A stretch of 64,000 bases of DNA from Chlorophyllum brunneum (lineage: Eukaryota; Basidiomycota; Agaricomycetes; Agaricales; Agaricaceae), in the NCBI GenBank assembly GCA_963576785.1, contig OY756141.1:1612001-1676000 (forward strand). The letters are read 5' to 3'. This document shows, in pieces, positions 22,502 through 34,421 of the stretch (the stretch's first letter is position 1; each line of letters opens with the position of its first letter). The translations under genes were made by a program, and so were the position numbers. The notes below the pieces were generated by a model. The model had not been told where the DNA came from. It was given only the letters and a program-made list of their open reading frames with translations, and searched no databases.

Positions 22502-25500
22502 ATGGACTACTTCTCCAAATTCTTGAAAGGGGCAAACCAACCTACTGTCAAACCCCCAGCGATAGATCATGCTCAAGAGTTCCATAAATCATGGACCTAT
22601 ATCCAGGTGCGCACTAGCTGAGAGATCCTTCCAAAGAGGCCCACCTAATACTGACTGCACCACTTCCGGGTCTAGTCAACGCTAATGCAACCGGATGAGA
22701 GGCAATTATTGCAAGGAATCAAGTCGACCGACGTGCCGGTCCAGTTACAATCAATGGTGGATGCCTTAGTCTGGGAATCGACGCGTATGGAGGAGGGGTA
22801 GGTGGACATCTCGAACACCTTTTCATCGACTCAGTAATGTCGTGTCAGCGGGACGGGTGCGTGTTTGGAGTATTTATTGAAGAACGGTGCGCCTGTTGTT
22901 CTCTCTTTCTCAAGAGACCGACCTCAGACAACACTCAGATGTCCTTGGTACGCTCGTTCGACTGAGCGAACCAGATCGGCCGTCAGGGATACAAGCGGAG
23001 GTTCTACGCGCAGTACAAAACATGGTTGTGCTCCTTGATGAACAATTTCTCGTCCATTCAGTCGTGCATAGAGCTGTCCTGCGATTATTGCGGACATGTG
23101 TTGGAGATGATATCCAGGAACAGTTAGACGGGCGGTCTCGTGTTATGGGTGCTGCTGGGAATGCTATACGTACCCAGCCCTCGGAATATGAAGAAGACCG
23201 TACGTGCTGCTTCTCTTCGCTCCTCGTTCGGACTGATGATTGTTCCTCCAGTTGTCAATTTACTCTGTATATTGTGCAGCCGGATTAAAACTTATCGCGA
23301 ACTCCTGATGATTTTCTTTCACGATAAACATTGGTATCGGTCGGAACCGTTGTTCGCGATCGAGGAGGAAGAGGAAGATGAGGGTAACGAAGGGGAGTGC
23401 GACGCTTCCCCAGCTCCCTCGCAAGAAACCGTCACTTCTACCCCGCCTTCAACCTCCCAGAAGAAATCGGAGTATGAATTCCTGCTATTCAACTACCTCC
23501 TCCGATTTGTGCATCGAGAGGGAAAAATAGGAGAATTTTCTCGTGCAGGTCTTCTCTTCCTCATGGACGTAGCAATGTCCCCAGGAGAGCGGCCACGGGG
23601 CTCAGGAGAGACTGATTCCCAACTCGAAGATAACGTTCCGACAGATCCTATCGTGGACGCTGCCCTCGCCCTTGCCGAGTACATCCTTGACGGTGACTTC
23701 TCCGAGGTTCTGGGTGCCGGCCTCAGTGCCGTTTACTCTTTGCTCCCATCCAAGCTCGAATTCTTTCCTAAGCTCAAGGAATTGACCAACGGGGACACTA
23801 TGACCATCGGTGCTACGGGACCGTTAACACCAGAAACCAAAGAGTGGCTGGAATTGCAGAAAGAGCGTAGTCGTGCCATTGGGATCGAGGATGCGAATAG
23901 TCCTGACTTCAGGCAAAGGCTTGATCATTTTCTCAAGCTCCTAGAGTTCCTACAGGATGTCCTCAGGCGTAACACTAAGGTGGACAATATCGATGCTTCA
24001 GCACTCGTGGGTACAGCCATCGTTCAATCGATTTTGGACGCTGTACGACGCGTATTCCTTGAAAATGTGCTATACCCTTCCATTCTGGAATGCTCCGATT
24101 TGGATGGAAGCGCTGTCGCGGTCATGTCGTACATTGAAGTTATGGTTCGCATACTTCATGATGGACCACTCTCCGACCTTCTGGTCACCTTCCTCATCAA
24201 CGAAGAGAACGATGATCCTCGGCCCACTCAAAGACCACAAGCTCTTCTCAATCTTGGGCACCCCTCTGGCCCATCGCCCAGTCGATCAACCGATGCTACA
24301 ACGAAACGTAGGAAGCGGAAGAGTAGCGCCATGACGTTACTCGAGATGGAGGCACCTGAAACGAGGAAGACTACGGAGTACTTCACGACTAGTCGGTTCA
24401 CTCTTAAGGACCTCCTTATGTCGAATCTGCGTTCCAAATCCCAAGCGACTGCTACAACTGCATTGCAACTGCTTCAGACACTAATCCTACGATTTCCTCA
24501 ACTCACCATCGAACGCATCTTCATCGTCGTTCTGGATCCTCTGGCGACGAGCTTTCCCTTACCTGCACCTCTACCTCCTGAGACCTCTGAGGAGGGGGAA
24601 GATGAAGAGACATTCCGGTACCCCGGAGCCGAGGACAAGACTCCACGCTCGTCTAATTACAACCAACTTGTTTTCACACAACCTCAAACCACCTACTACA
24701 CACATGAACGCGAGATGAACCTGTACATGAACCTCGTTTCACGAGTTGACCCATCACACAGTGGGGATGTATTCAGTACAGGCTACGACTACTACCTCCA
24801 TGACGCTCTACTATCTATACAAAGCCTACCAGCCTTCCAAACCGCAGGGGACCCCGATGAAGACCTTGAAAAGCGACGAATGGTAAAACACCGGCTTAAT
24901 GTCAACGATCCCGTACTTTCGTGCGCCTTTGACTCCCTGCGCTGCTTCTTCTCGAACACACCCGATTTTAACATCGCACTCACCGGTTTCCTCGCGAAAT
25001 TAGCCTTACATCCAGATCGGTCATTAGCTGGGTGGCTAACATTTGCGTTGGCCGACACCTACTCTGAGCGCACGCGTTCCACAGATTCGATGTATGACAA
25101 CGATGACGACGATCGATCTATCGACTTCAAGATTGAAGAAAACCTAATATATGAAATAAATATTCTTCCTGCTGCTCCTATGGACGAAAATTCGCGACCG
25201 GTCGTACATACTATCTATCACGGCCTCGTCAACCAGCTTGAACACTATCGACAACTTGTTGACAACTTTGATAAATTCCTTTTGGAACGAAGACAAGGGC
25301 TCCTTTTTTCTGAAAACCTTACCGACGCTCTGAGCCTTGCCCTCGACGTTTCCTCTGAGAGTGCGCTCCAAGCTGCCAATCCTACCCCACCAGCCCTACA
25401 GACGCCTACCAAACCCAAATCCAAACCTAAAACGACCTCTTCCTTTGTTTCGTTCTTGACTCCGAGAAAAAATAGAAACACCCCGGCACAACCAAGTACG

Positions 25501-25920
25501 CCTGATCAAACAACTGCCTCACGGCAAAGCGGGAACTCGGGAGACAGTGCCGTTTCTGCTAGCCCATTTGGTTCGCACTATCAGCAAACTGGGGCTATCA
25601 AGGTCGAACCTCTAGCTGCACCTGCACCGTCAACGGGACCCTGGACACCAGTTCGTACTCGGGAGTGGAATGCCGAGGAAGAGGATGTGTTTGGTTCTGG
25701 ATGGTCCGAGCGACCCAGTGGCTCAAAGGGACAAGGTATGAATTCCTGGGGCGAGGGAGGCGTCGAAAGCGACGAAGATGAGCAGCCAGGGAGGGAGAAG
25801 ACGATCACGTTATCACAGCTACTGGATAATGTCGTGATACTCGAAGAGAGCATCAAGGAACTCGTGGCAATTATCCATGCCAGGAGAAGCTTGGGCATTG
25901 ATTCCATTCGGTACTTATGA
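22502..25920 (+). CDS. FHIP/RAI16-like subunit of the FTS-Hook-FHIP complex
   Basis: 1064 aa in five exons: 22502-22606, 22676-22797, 22849-22886, 22939-23199 and 23252-25920. Matches the RAI16-like/FHIP family: GACLEYLLKNDVLGTL, the HSVVHRAVLRLLRTC stretch, SEYEFLLFNYLLRFVHREGK, FSRAGLLFLMDVAMS and VLSCAFDSLRCFF. In animals and Aspergillus these proteins link early endosomes to dynein through FTS and Hook, so a cytosolic endosome-transport role is likely. An acidic run follows LFAIEEEEED; the C-terminal 250 residues are disordered and Pro/Ser-rich, ending in a short helix. The 38-nt third exon was placed because only it restores the CLEYLLKN-VLGTL block. Confidence 0.85.
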
Positions 25921-26094
25921 ACCCGACTGGATGGCCTACAGACCCAATTTGATTGCGAGTGATTAATCAATTTCTGTGGTTCAATGAACAATGACAAAGC
26001 GAAAAGGATAATAGGGAAATAGATACAATGTAGTACAATGAGTGAGTGTCAACCTCGCAGGACAGAACCGGAGAAGGGTATGTAGAGCACTGAG

Positions 26095-27204
26095 TCACTT
26101 GGTGGTAGCCTTGCGTTTCTTCGACTTGCTTTTTGAAGGCGATGTAGTCCTTGGCATCTTCGGGATGTCACCGAAAAGTTTCTCCTGTATTTTGGCAAAC
26201 TCCTCATCAGGAATTTCGGTTCGCCGCCGTGCACGAGCTTTCCCGGTCGACGACCCTTCTCCTTCATCGTCTTCCTCGCGACCGCGCTTCTCGCCCCTTC
26301 CACTCTGCTTCCCTTCACCATACTTTGCAAGAAGGCCGTCGAAAAACGCATTCATACCAACCGCCTTCTGTTCCTTCTTCTTTAATATGAGAGCTTGGAG
26401 CGCCGACATATCTTCTTCCTCGTCATTGTTGGCCTTTGTTTCCTTGCCTTTGGGCTTTGTCTTACGTTCACCAGCCTTGCCACCGGCATAAAACTCATCC
26501 CATACACCCAATTCCCTCGCCAGTGCCTCCGCCTCTTTGGCTTCCTTCTCCCCCTTCTTCCGGCGCACAAGGCGCGCTTTTTCATCCTTGATGCTCTTCT
26601 CCCACTCTTTCATTTTCGGCAGGCTACCCTCGTTGATGAGTTTGGTGATGGCGACAACAAACCGGGACTCGTCATCAACTGTTGAATGAGGGATGCAAGT
26701 CATGATTTCGTCTATCGAACCCCTGGTCTCGAGGTATGCACTCTTGAGGTCTTCGATCTCCTCATCGGACCCTATTGGCATGTTGTGAATCATTGAAGCT
26801 ACAAGAAAAAACGAGAATATACCTTGGTACTCTTTCTTCATCTCATCTAACTTGCCACGCGTGACGCGTTCAAATAAATCCTCGAAATATGCCTCCCACC
26901 CGGCTTCGCCAGGACCGAGATCGAATCCTTCAGCCGTACTCCCCGTCTTGTCGTACCTCTCTTTCCGTTTGTCGTCACTCAACACAACATATGCAAAGCC
27001 TATCTGTTGAAACTTGAGTAGCGCGTCTGCTTTTGCTTCGTCGCCAGCTGTGACATGTTTGTCGGGGTGGTATACAAGAGCCAGCCGCCTATAAGCCTTC
27101 TTAATTTCGTCTGTCGTAGCTGTATTGGTCAGGTGTAGAACTGCATAGAGGTCAACTGATTCTTGGTCGGGGAAAAATTGGGATATTGGGTCCTGGTCAT
27201 CCAT
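26095..27204 (-). CDS. DnaJ-domain protein, DNAJC9-like
   Basis: 352 aa after removing a 51-nt in-frame intron (26772-26822). The J domain lies at residues 17-86 with the HPD motif (YHPDKHVTAGDEA), so it should stimulate an Hsp70. Next comes the DNAJC9-type region: EAYFEDLFERVTRGKLDEMK, EYQGSDEEIEDLKSAYLETR and ESRFVVAITKLINEGSLP. The tail is Lys/Glu-rich and ends in a nuclear-localisation-like KSKSKKRKATTK. Human DNAJC9 is a histone H3-H4 co-chaperone in the nucleus, and the length and domain order fit. The intron is placed because joining EYQ to GSDEE restores the family sequence. The gene converges with the FHIP-like gene, 174 bases between stops. Confidence 0.88.
   Translation of the reverse strand: MDDQDPISQFFPDQESVDLYAVLHLTNTATTDEIKKAYRRLALVYHPDKHVTAGDEAKADALLKFQQIGFAYVVLSDDKRKERYDKTGSTAEGFDLGPGEAGWEAYFEDLFERVTRGKLDEMKKEYQGIFSFFLVASMIHNMPIGSDEEIEDLKSAYLETRGSIDEIMTCIPHSTVDDESRFVVAITKLINEGSLPKMKEWEKSIKDEKARLVRRKKGEKEAKEAEALARELGVWDEFYAGGKAGERKTKPKGKETKANNDEEEDMSALQALILKKKEQKAVGMNAFFDGLLAKYGEGKQSGRGEKRGREEDDEGEGSSTGKARARRRTEIPDEEFAKIQEKLFGDIPKMPRTTSPSKSKSKKRKATTK
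26772..26822 (-). other. Stop-free 51-nt intron in the DNAJC9-like gene
   Basis: Begins GTATATTC and ends CCAATAG on the minus strand. It is a multiple of three without a stop, so it could be mistaken for coding; the translated insert GIFSFFLVASMIHNMPI is hydrophobic and out of keeping with its charged surroundings. Confidence 0.8.
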
Positions 27205-28374
27205 GATGGTAAGAAGAGCTGTGGGTCTTCGGAAGACTTTGTGGCGGGGCGCGTCAGCACGTGATGTATCTTCGTTAATTGTCGCGTCGCGCGACGGAAC
27301 TTATAAACCCCAAACGGCTAAGCCTCTTTAGCCTGGGCGAAGACGAAAAGGTGTGCCCATGTTTATCATACGCACGGCATCCAAATGGCGAGCTTCTCAC
27401 CAAGGTTTTCGATAAATGTCCCTCCCTTACCTCCTGAGCAGAACGTGTTTGCACCGTCAATATTCAATGTTGACACTAGTGTGGTATAGGCTATGATATT
27501 AGAGACGTTCATATGTTGGCGCGAACCCCATCAACCATCACCCATCGCGTCTAGCGATCAATCAGAGATGTCGGGTGAGAGATAAAGATATCATCCGTGG
27601 CTGCTCATGGAGTGGTGGGCAAGTGGACATGTTAGAGGTGCCCAAAATGGAATGGCTAGCACTCACCCGTGGACATCTATGTGATTGATATTCAAATATT
27701 CATCGATCATCGATTATCATCAAGATGGTCAGTTCGACAAAACCAGACTCGTGGGTCAGCTCAGTTTGCACCCAGATAATCACGATCTGTCCCAACCATT
27801 CACCGACACATCTATGTATGATGACTAACCTATTGTATATTTACAGCTTAATGGAAGATCCTCCGTGGCCTGGTTTGTGTCCGGCTGAAGAAGAAAGGGT
27901 CCCCGAGTGGCAAGGCAAGTTGCATAACCACACTGGCGACATATTTAGCCATGAGTGGCCGAAACACAGGCCTCAACTACACACTACTGCATTTCGGGAG
28001 TTTACCCTGATCAGAATTCAACCCCTTGTCCCCCTTTGATCCAGATGGTACACGACTTATTCCCGTATAAGAAGTTGTGGTCATGAGCTGTGTTTCTAAA
28101 AGTTCGGAATCAGAAGAGAGTAGATGGAACCACGAGTTAGTTGGTAGGAATACGCCCTGGCTCTGCCAAGCCGGTAAAGTAACCAGCCTTGTCCGACGGT
28201 TCAGCACTCGAGAATGGAGTGCAGAGCTTGGGCAATGGTCTGACTGCGCTGCCATCAACATATGGGGTGATAAGCAGAATAAACAGAACAATATTCGAGT
28301 AGTAGAACAGGGTAGTATCAACTGTTGAGTCTAGGAACAAGCGCTATAGGAATAGTTGCATCTAAGGACTCTGT
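27205..28374. other. Intergenic, about 1.2 kb
   Basis: No supported gene. A 104-codon plus-strand frame at 27725-28039 and shorter minus-strand frames show no recognisable motif or consistent splice structure. Confidence 0.5.
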
Positions 28375-30026
28375 CTAGCAAAACTCGACCAAACGGGTCA
28401 ATGCCTTTTGTTCATCGTCATCATAAATGCCCAGAGTCTCTGCCAAAGTCTGAAATATTAAGTCAACATCGGATCACTCAAGTGCTTGCATTGCGAAATG
28501 GCATACCTTGTTGACTGACAAGTATTTGTCAACGAACTCGCTCCCGAGGACATCGCGTAAAGCTTTGCTTCGCGAAAGACTTTCCCTGCTCTCCTGCAAA
28601 CTGAAAGGCATCCTTTGTGTGACACCCATAGCTTGCCTCTCTTCCTCAGACAGCTGAGCAGGACCATTGGCTCCAGTAAAGTTCTGGAGACGCAGTTCCC
28701 TCTTCGATTTAATTGCAGCGTAACCTAAGCCAATAATGCTGGCAAGGACGAGATAGGGATTTGCAGTTCCATCAATAAACCTCATCTCGAAGTTCCTGCT
28801 ACCGGGTGAGGTCGCATTACTCAACCTGATCGGGCACTCTCTGTTTTCCGTTCCCCAAGCAACGTAAGTACCACCAGACCAAGCGCCATCAACAATTCGT
28901 TTGTATGACGCGGGGACGGGAAGAGTGATACAGGAAAGGGCCGTCATGTCATCCATGACGCCAGCAAGGAAAGATTTTTCGAGGTCGGAGAGAGTGTCCT
29001 TGGGCTTTTCGTGCCCGGTTCTGTGAACAGAGATATGTACATGTGCAGCACTACCAGGAGCGGTCATACTGATACGAGGGGTGAAAGTCGCATGGAGTCC
29101 GTGTTTAGCAGCGACATTCACGATGGTCTCTCGTGTGTGAATGAGCGCATCAGTGGCTTCAAGAGGGGTGAGGGGACCAGTTGAGACCTCGTACTGCGTG
29201 AAGAAAGAGGTGAATTAAGAGAATTAGTAACGAGGAGATAGGGCTGACCTGTCCAGGGCCAGCTTCTGGGTGCCATGTCTCTACTTTAATACCAGAATCT
29301 ATGAGGGCGTCGACGATTTCCTCCATAACTTTGGTCTCGCGCGAACCAGCAAGAAGGCCCTTGGTCTCGCTATATTGATGGTGGCTACTAGGTCGCACGG
29401 GATTGGTCGACTCGAGGAGGATGAATTCACTCTCAAACCCCACGAGGAATTCGACACCATCCTTCTGGGCCTCTCTTCGCACGTGTGAATAGTTAGTGGC
29501 TGATCAGGGAGTCAGATAAGGTTGCTCACGTCACAATGTCCCTCAGTTTAGTCCTTAAGCACACAGGAGTCTTGACGGTCAGTTGTCCATCAGGGCCCTG
29601 GTAGGGATCCTTCTCCTCCATCCATCCCAACACACTGGCGGTGCCTGGGGCGAAAGGGCACAGCTTCATCGATGACATGTCTGGGACGTAGAGATACTCT
29701 CCCGCAGCGCCGTATCCTTCAGCGGACGAGAGGTATACGAAACCTCCCGTCACCTTTGGGACGCCAATTCCAGGGCGGTCCGACTGCAGAAGACGTTCGA
29801 AGTGCGAGATTGGGACCATACGAAGTCGGATGATGTTGCTGGGTTCAACCCACTGGATGCGAACATACTCTGCAGACGCATCAGTGAAGAGACTTGAGCT
29901 GGAGGATATGGGCTTACTTATGCCGGCATTTTTGAGATCTTGAAGTGTGAGCACCGTAGAGCCAGCGGAGACTGACGACGGGGTGTGTATGATACCGTGA
30001 TTGACGTTGATGAACTGGGCAGACAT
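28375..30026 (-). CDS. Glutamine synthetase-like protein (GS-I/FluG-type)
   Basis: Five exons from the ATG at 30026 to the TAG at 28375-28377. A 48-nt stop-free intron lies at 29870-29917. The catalytic domain shows the GFESEF metal-binding block, HPEAGPGQYE (ammonium/metal site), AHVHISV (metal His), NRECPIRL and MRFIDGTANPYLVLASIIGL. These are the ligands of the GS-I/FluG branch; fungal housekeeping GS-II is shorter and organised differently. It should ligate glutamate or a similar gamma-carboxylate to ammonia or an amine with ATP. Whether it makes glutamine, a gamma-glutamyl amine or acts in FluG-like signalling cannot be told from sequence. All active-site blocks are present. Confidence 0.83.
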
Positions 30027-30809
30027 GGGCGATGTGTTTTGGGATTCACGAGTCCCACGTCGCGTTTATATGAACAAGATGGGGCGGCACAACCCGAGTT
30101 AGAGGAAAATAGGGAGCTGATGGGCTGGATATACCCAATCTCGATGGTTCGGAAATAGTACACGCCACCCGCTAGAAGGAGCAGTATCGTCCATGGCCAG
30201 CTATCCTCCGGTGTTCAGCGTGCTCTGTTCGTGCATACTGCCAGTCACCACGATCAGCTAACTTCTGTTCAGGCATGTGTCGCTGATCGACTATAGCGCG
30301 GTCCGAGCCAGCAGGGAGTCTTGCTTATGCAAGTGTCAGCCCCAATGATAACTGTCATGAAGATGTCCGGAAGGAGAGCACTCAGCTTGTTCAATGGGGA
30401 TGCTGACCTCGAACTCGAGTTAACGCACGTAAAGATCGTACCCCATTACAACATGGCTAAAGCCTCCCAAGAGTCCTTTAGAACATTCTGAATTTCGCGT
30501 ACAGCCATAGATGATGAGCAGCCTGTGCCAAGTCATCACAGGGCCGCTCAGATGCTGCAATATAACGCTCCAAATTACTTATCTTCCATCACATTTCATT
30601 GACAACGTGAACACTTACACACATGACAATAATGACATGAAGAATATGCGAATGTAGCGGACTTTGTAGGCCACCTTTAGTTCGCCCGCGAGGTAGACGC
30701 CATTGGTCACGAACAACCGCTTTCCTGCCTTCTTGCAAAACTTCTATTCGCTTCCAAACTAGTGCTAAAATTTCCGGGGTGTAGTAGAGTATCTATAAGC
30801 GCCCGACGA
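30027..30809. other. Intergenic between GS-like and PAP2 genes
   Basis: 783 bases. I see no coding exon, repeat or RNA gene. It holds the GS-like promoter and the PAP2 3' end. Confidence 0.45.
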
Positions 30810-31484
30810 TTACCAGCCAAACAGCTCCCATACGGCCTTCTCAAATTCTTGTCCCGCCTCACGCAGTCCACCCCTCATCCACAGCACAAACCACGTTACA
30901 GCAAGCCCACCACCATATGTGCATCCCGCAACCACTTGTGCCCGTGTATGATACCCAAGCCAGACTCTTGACATGACAACCGCTGCCGCCCAAGGTGTCG
31001 TCACAAGTGGTATCAACGGCCATTCCACAGCTGGCCTCTGTAGTGTTACATGAATAGCCAAATACCGACACGAGAGGATAATGTACGTGGCGAAAAACGT
31101 AATAGTCGCAGAATGCGTACTTGGCATGCTGTTGTTTCGAAGGAAGAGAAGGTTAACGACAGGAGGTCTGGGGCGTATAGCTTATTTACCCATACGAAGC
31201 TTTCACCCTATGCCCAGCGAGTGTTGGGGATGGTCTAGGCTGGCGTATTGCTCGTTTAATGACTTTGACGGTCAGGCTGCATGTCGAAGCTCCTGTAGCA
31301 AAATAGGCGACCCCAGCAGATCGAGTGTAGAGGAGAAAAGCCGCTGTCAATATTGTTACGATTCTATCTGTCTGTAACACATGGAGATTGAACTTCAGCA
31401 GTTGAATCCGGAACACACCTTGTCCAACAAAGATAGGACCAGGCTGGCCAAATTCCCGTGGCCACCGCTACCCCCAACCACCAT
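30810..31484 (-). CDS. CAX4: PAP2-family phosphatase, dolichyldiphosphatase-like
   Basis: 188 aa in three exons: 31484-31419, 31371-31190 and 31128-30810. The three PAP2 motifs are present: KVIKRAIRQPRP (KxxxxxxRP), YGMPSTHSA (PSxH) and SRVWLGYHTRAQVVAG (SRxxxxxHxxxQ). The third motif with Gln instead of Asp and the YHT context is what dolichyl-diphosphate phosphatases show. Three to four TM segments (ILTAAFLLYTRSAGVAYFAT, ATITFFATYIILSCR, YGGGLAVTWFVLW) fit an ER membrane enzyme that recycles dolichyl-PP during N-glycosylation. The first exon codes only 22 residues, so it is easy to miss; the family size of about 190-240 aa fits. Confidence 0.83.
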
Positions 31485-32183
31485 GACTTGGTGTTAACTG
31501 ACGGCAAGGAATGCGCTCAAGAGGTGAAACAGACCTCTATTTATTCTCTCCGTCCTTCAAATCCACCAGGCGCCCGGACAGTCACCAATCATTTTGCAAT
31601 TCTCAAAGGTGCAACTGAGCGAAACATCGACAACATTCTCCAAATGCCATATCTCTACCAACTCACTGTGACGCCTGTACATGCAGGCTTACACATACCA
31701 CTGGGCCGCTTCAGAGGAGAGGAGAACCCGAAGAGGGCCCCCAGGACCAACCACCGAGTCGCAACTTCTCTATGCCCCATTTTCTTCCCCTATCAATATC
31801 TCCTCCTTTATGGTATTCTCCCCTTGGGGAATTTTTTGTGGATACTCTGGTCACGTCTTGGTGGTTGTAGCGGCGTAGGAATGCTGAATCCATCATCTCG
31901 CTTCATCTGACACTCTCTATGCCGCTGAACGTCGTCGCGTCATCGAACATATATATGGGATGAAATCACAAAAGGTACACAGGTATGAATACACGGGGTA
32001 CTAAATCGGGAGAGGTACTCGAGCAGTGGATCGAGACAAGAATAGGACGGCATAGGCGGGCGTGGAAGTGAAGGTATATGGAAGCAACGGCAAATGTAAA
32101 TCACAGAATCCATTTTGTTCCAAACATCAGCGTAAACATTTCCGAGAAATTCGTCACGCCAGAAACGGGTGGTATCTAGCTGA
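31485..32183. other. Intergenic between PAP2 and UPF0658-like genes
   Basis: 699 bases. A 150-codon plus-strand frame (31458-31910) overlaps the PAP2 first exon antisense and has no recognisable domain or coding-like composition; I do not call it a gene. Confidence 0.45.
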
Positions 32184-34056
32184 TCACTCGATGGATATCC
32201 GGGGACCAAGGGGCGCGCCTTGATACCCTGGTTGATATTGGGTCATCCCATTGGCTGACGGCTTTGTGGTATACTTAGGTCGTGAAGATACACCTGGAAA
32301 CAGGTAGATGAGGGTGAGTGCTTGGGTCAAGTCTCTGTGAACGGCTTACTTTGAACCTTCGAGGTTTGAAGGCCTTGGTCAAAGTCCGAGAAACAGCGGA
32401 GACCGACGGCGAAAGTGGCAAAGAGTAACAGGAATGCCACAATTGCTGGGAACCGATCAGCTTACTTCCACATTTACAGTCGTTGAGACGCACTAAAGAC
32501 AGTAAGGGTTGCTCGTGTTGTTAGATATTGCTCCCGAGATTCGGGTTGGTAAAAGCGGACCAACTTGTACACTGATGTACGTCAGCACTGGGGGGGTTAG
32601 AGGAATCGCCACTATTTACTCACGGACTATGAGAGATCGAAAGCATCAGCAATCGTGAAAACTTCAACTAACGAGACGGAACAAAGGAGCTTACAGTAGC
32701 TTTGAGCGGCCAGCATGAGCACGAGGGATACTGACATGATGCTGGTGCTCATTTGAGAAAATTTTCCAAGTCTGAAACCACCTCTACCCACATTTTAATC
32801 TCGCGCTGAACAGCAACTCCACATAGGATCAACAGAACCAAGACGACGGGAATAGCAGCTATAGTAACACCAAACTCGGCTTCGTTTTTCGCGAGAACTA
32901 CAATGAGCAGCTAGAAGGCACCTGAACAACCATAACTCCGACATAACGGATGAAACGTACCTGCATCGTTACTCCGGTAAAGCAGAAGAAGTCGAACTTC
33001 AGGAGACATATCATGATCTGATAGTACTGGTACATGGCTATAGAAAGATGCGTGAGCTCGAAATCGGCCGAATGCAATAGCTGGGACATACTCTTCATCT
33101 TGGGGTTCGCGCCGACGACATGGAAAATGGCCCAGCTGTTGATAGTGAACTTTGCGTCCCTGTTATCACGGGTATTGGAATGCCGTACCCAAATTCTGCG
33201 TAGATTTTTTTAATCCAAAACAACATGAAGAACCACGAGGCAGCAATAATACACGGCGCGACGATGAGGAAAGGCTGGACTCGTTGCCAAAGTGAGCCAG
33301 GTCCATCACAAACCTAAATAAAAATCTATCGGTTGGTTTGAAATATACCTAGTACCAAGAACTTACTGCAGCACCATGGGAGTTGTCACATTCTCCTCGC
33401 TGTACAAGGGCCGTTCTTGTCTGGTGAACCTGCAATGCCGCGAACACCATCATGGCCAGATGGAACGCTGCGGATAGGTCAATACGCTGTAACACTGGTT
33501 GGCGTCCTGTACGAAACGTACCCAAGATGCCAATCAGCTGGATAATATTCCGCAACCGAAGTGCGTCAAATGCCATGAGCATTTCAAAGATCCTTTTGGA
33601 TTGTCGCGCTTAGTGAGGAAATCAGCGGGTTCGACGGACGACGCACTCGGCTAACGCGAAGAGCGCAAGGTAACAAGATAATGTCTGGTACCACAGCCTT
33701 CAGTCACAATCTTGGGTGTATGAAATATGCGCGAAGGCGTACTCGGTATCTTGAATCACTGATATCCACCTCCCCTCGCACCTGATGCGCGCTTCAATGC
33801 CAGTCGAAGTGTAAAGCAGTATAAAACACACCATCCCAAATGTGATAGCAACCATAACCAACACGACGATGGCCTCTGTTTCCCATGAGTTTGATAAGCC
33901 CTAGACCTACACATGAACGCGGAGGGAACACGCACGGACGGAGACTGCACCCAGAGTACCATTGTTAGTTGACACGGACCAAGATACAAGGTGGGGCGCA
34001 CTTGTTAGAATGAAGGCACGCTGTGCCCTTGTCGCCAGTAGGGGTTCAACTGCCAT
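32184..34056 (-). CDS. Polytopic membrane protein, UPF0658 Golgi-protein-like
   Basis: A gene of many short exons, so few long frames. Splicing gives ETEAIVVLVMVAITFGMVCF, ELWYQTLSCYLALFALAEIF, MLMAFDALRLRNIIQLIGIL, AFHLAMMVFAALQVHQTRTA, PFLIVAPCIIAASWFFMLFW, MYQYYQIMICLLKFDFFCFT, LLIVVLAKNEAEFGV, IVAFLLLFATFAVGLRCFSD and a soluble end GPRISIE with TGA at 32184. About seven TM segments are seen. The MAFDALRLRNIIQLIG and CLLKFDFFCFTGVTMQ blocks are familiar from a conserved basidiomycete family that I believe corresponds to UPF0658 Golgi membrane proteins; that assignment is from memory. The start (MAVEPLLATRAQRAF at 34056) and the first two splice junctions are uncertain. Confidence 0.68.
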
Positions 34057-34421
34057 GTTCTCGTTGGGGAATTTTGCGTTGTTCTGTCGTTCCCACGCTT
34101 GCAACAGTCGCCAGGTTCTCGGGGTCGAATGTGGGCGAGAAGGTAAGAACCAAAGGTATCAGACGGAAAGGCAGGAATGAAGATAGTACAAAGAGAATGG
34201 ATGGAAGGACAGAGAGGAGAGCGCTCAGCCCTGGCCTCTGGCAGCTTGCCGGCGGTGCGGCACCACGCCCGCAACCACACAACAGCACAGCCTTCCTTTT
34301 TTGGTATCTCGGACCCCATGCACAGCACCCCCGATCATATTGAACTCGGCTGGGCTCAAGCCCATACGTACTCGATAAAGCGATGCTGCTCATCGCAAAA
34401 CTGGCCCACCAGTCAGTAGAC
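34057..34421. other. Intergenic, 365 bases
   Basis: Several overlapping frames on both strands run through here because stops are rare, but none has a motif and none continues into a neighbour by splicing. Promoter of the UPF0658-like gene and 3' end of the SET gene. Confidence 0.4.

Noticed and set aside
27725..28039. 104-codon plus-strand ORF
   Set aside because: No homologous-looking block, and the frame crosses an apparent TTTACAG acceptor without a matching donor; not enough to call a gene.
31458..31910. 150-codon plus-strand ORF
   Set aside because: Overlaps the first exon of the dolichyldiphosphatase-like gene antisense and has no coding signature of its own.
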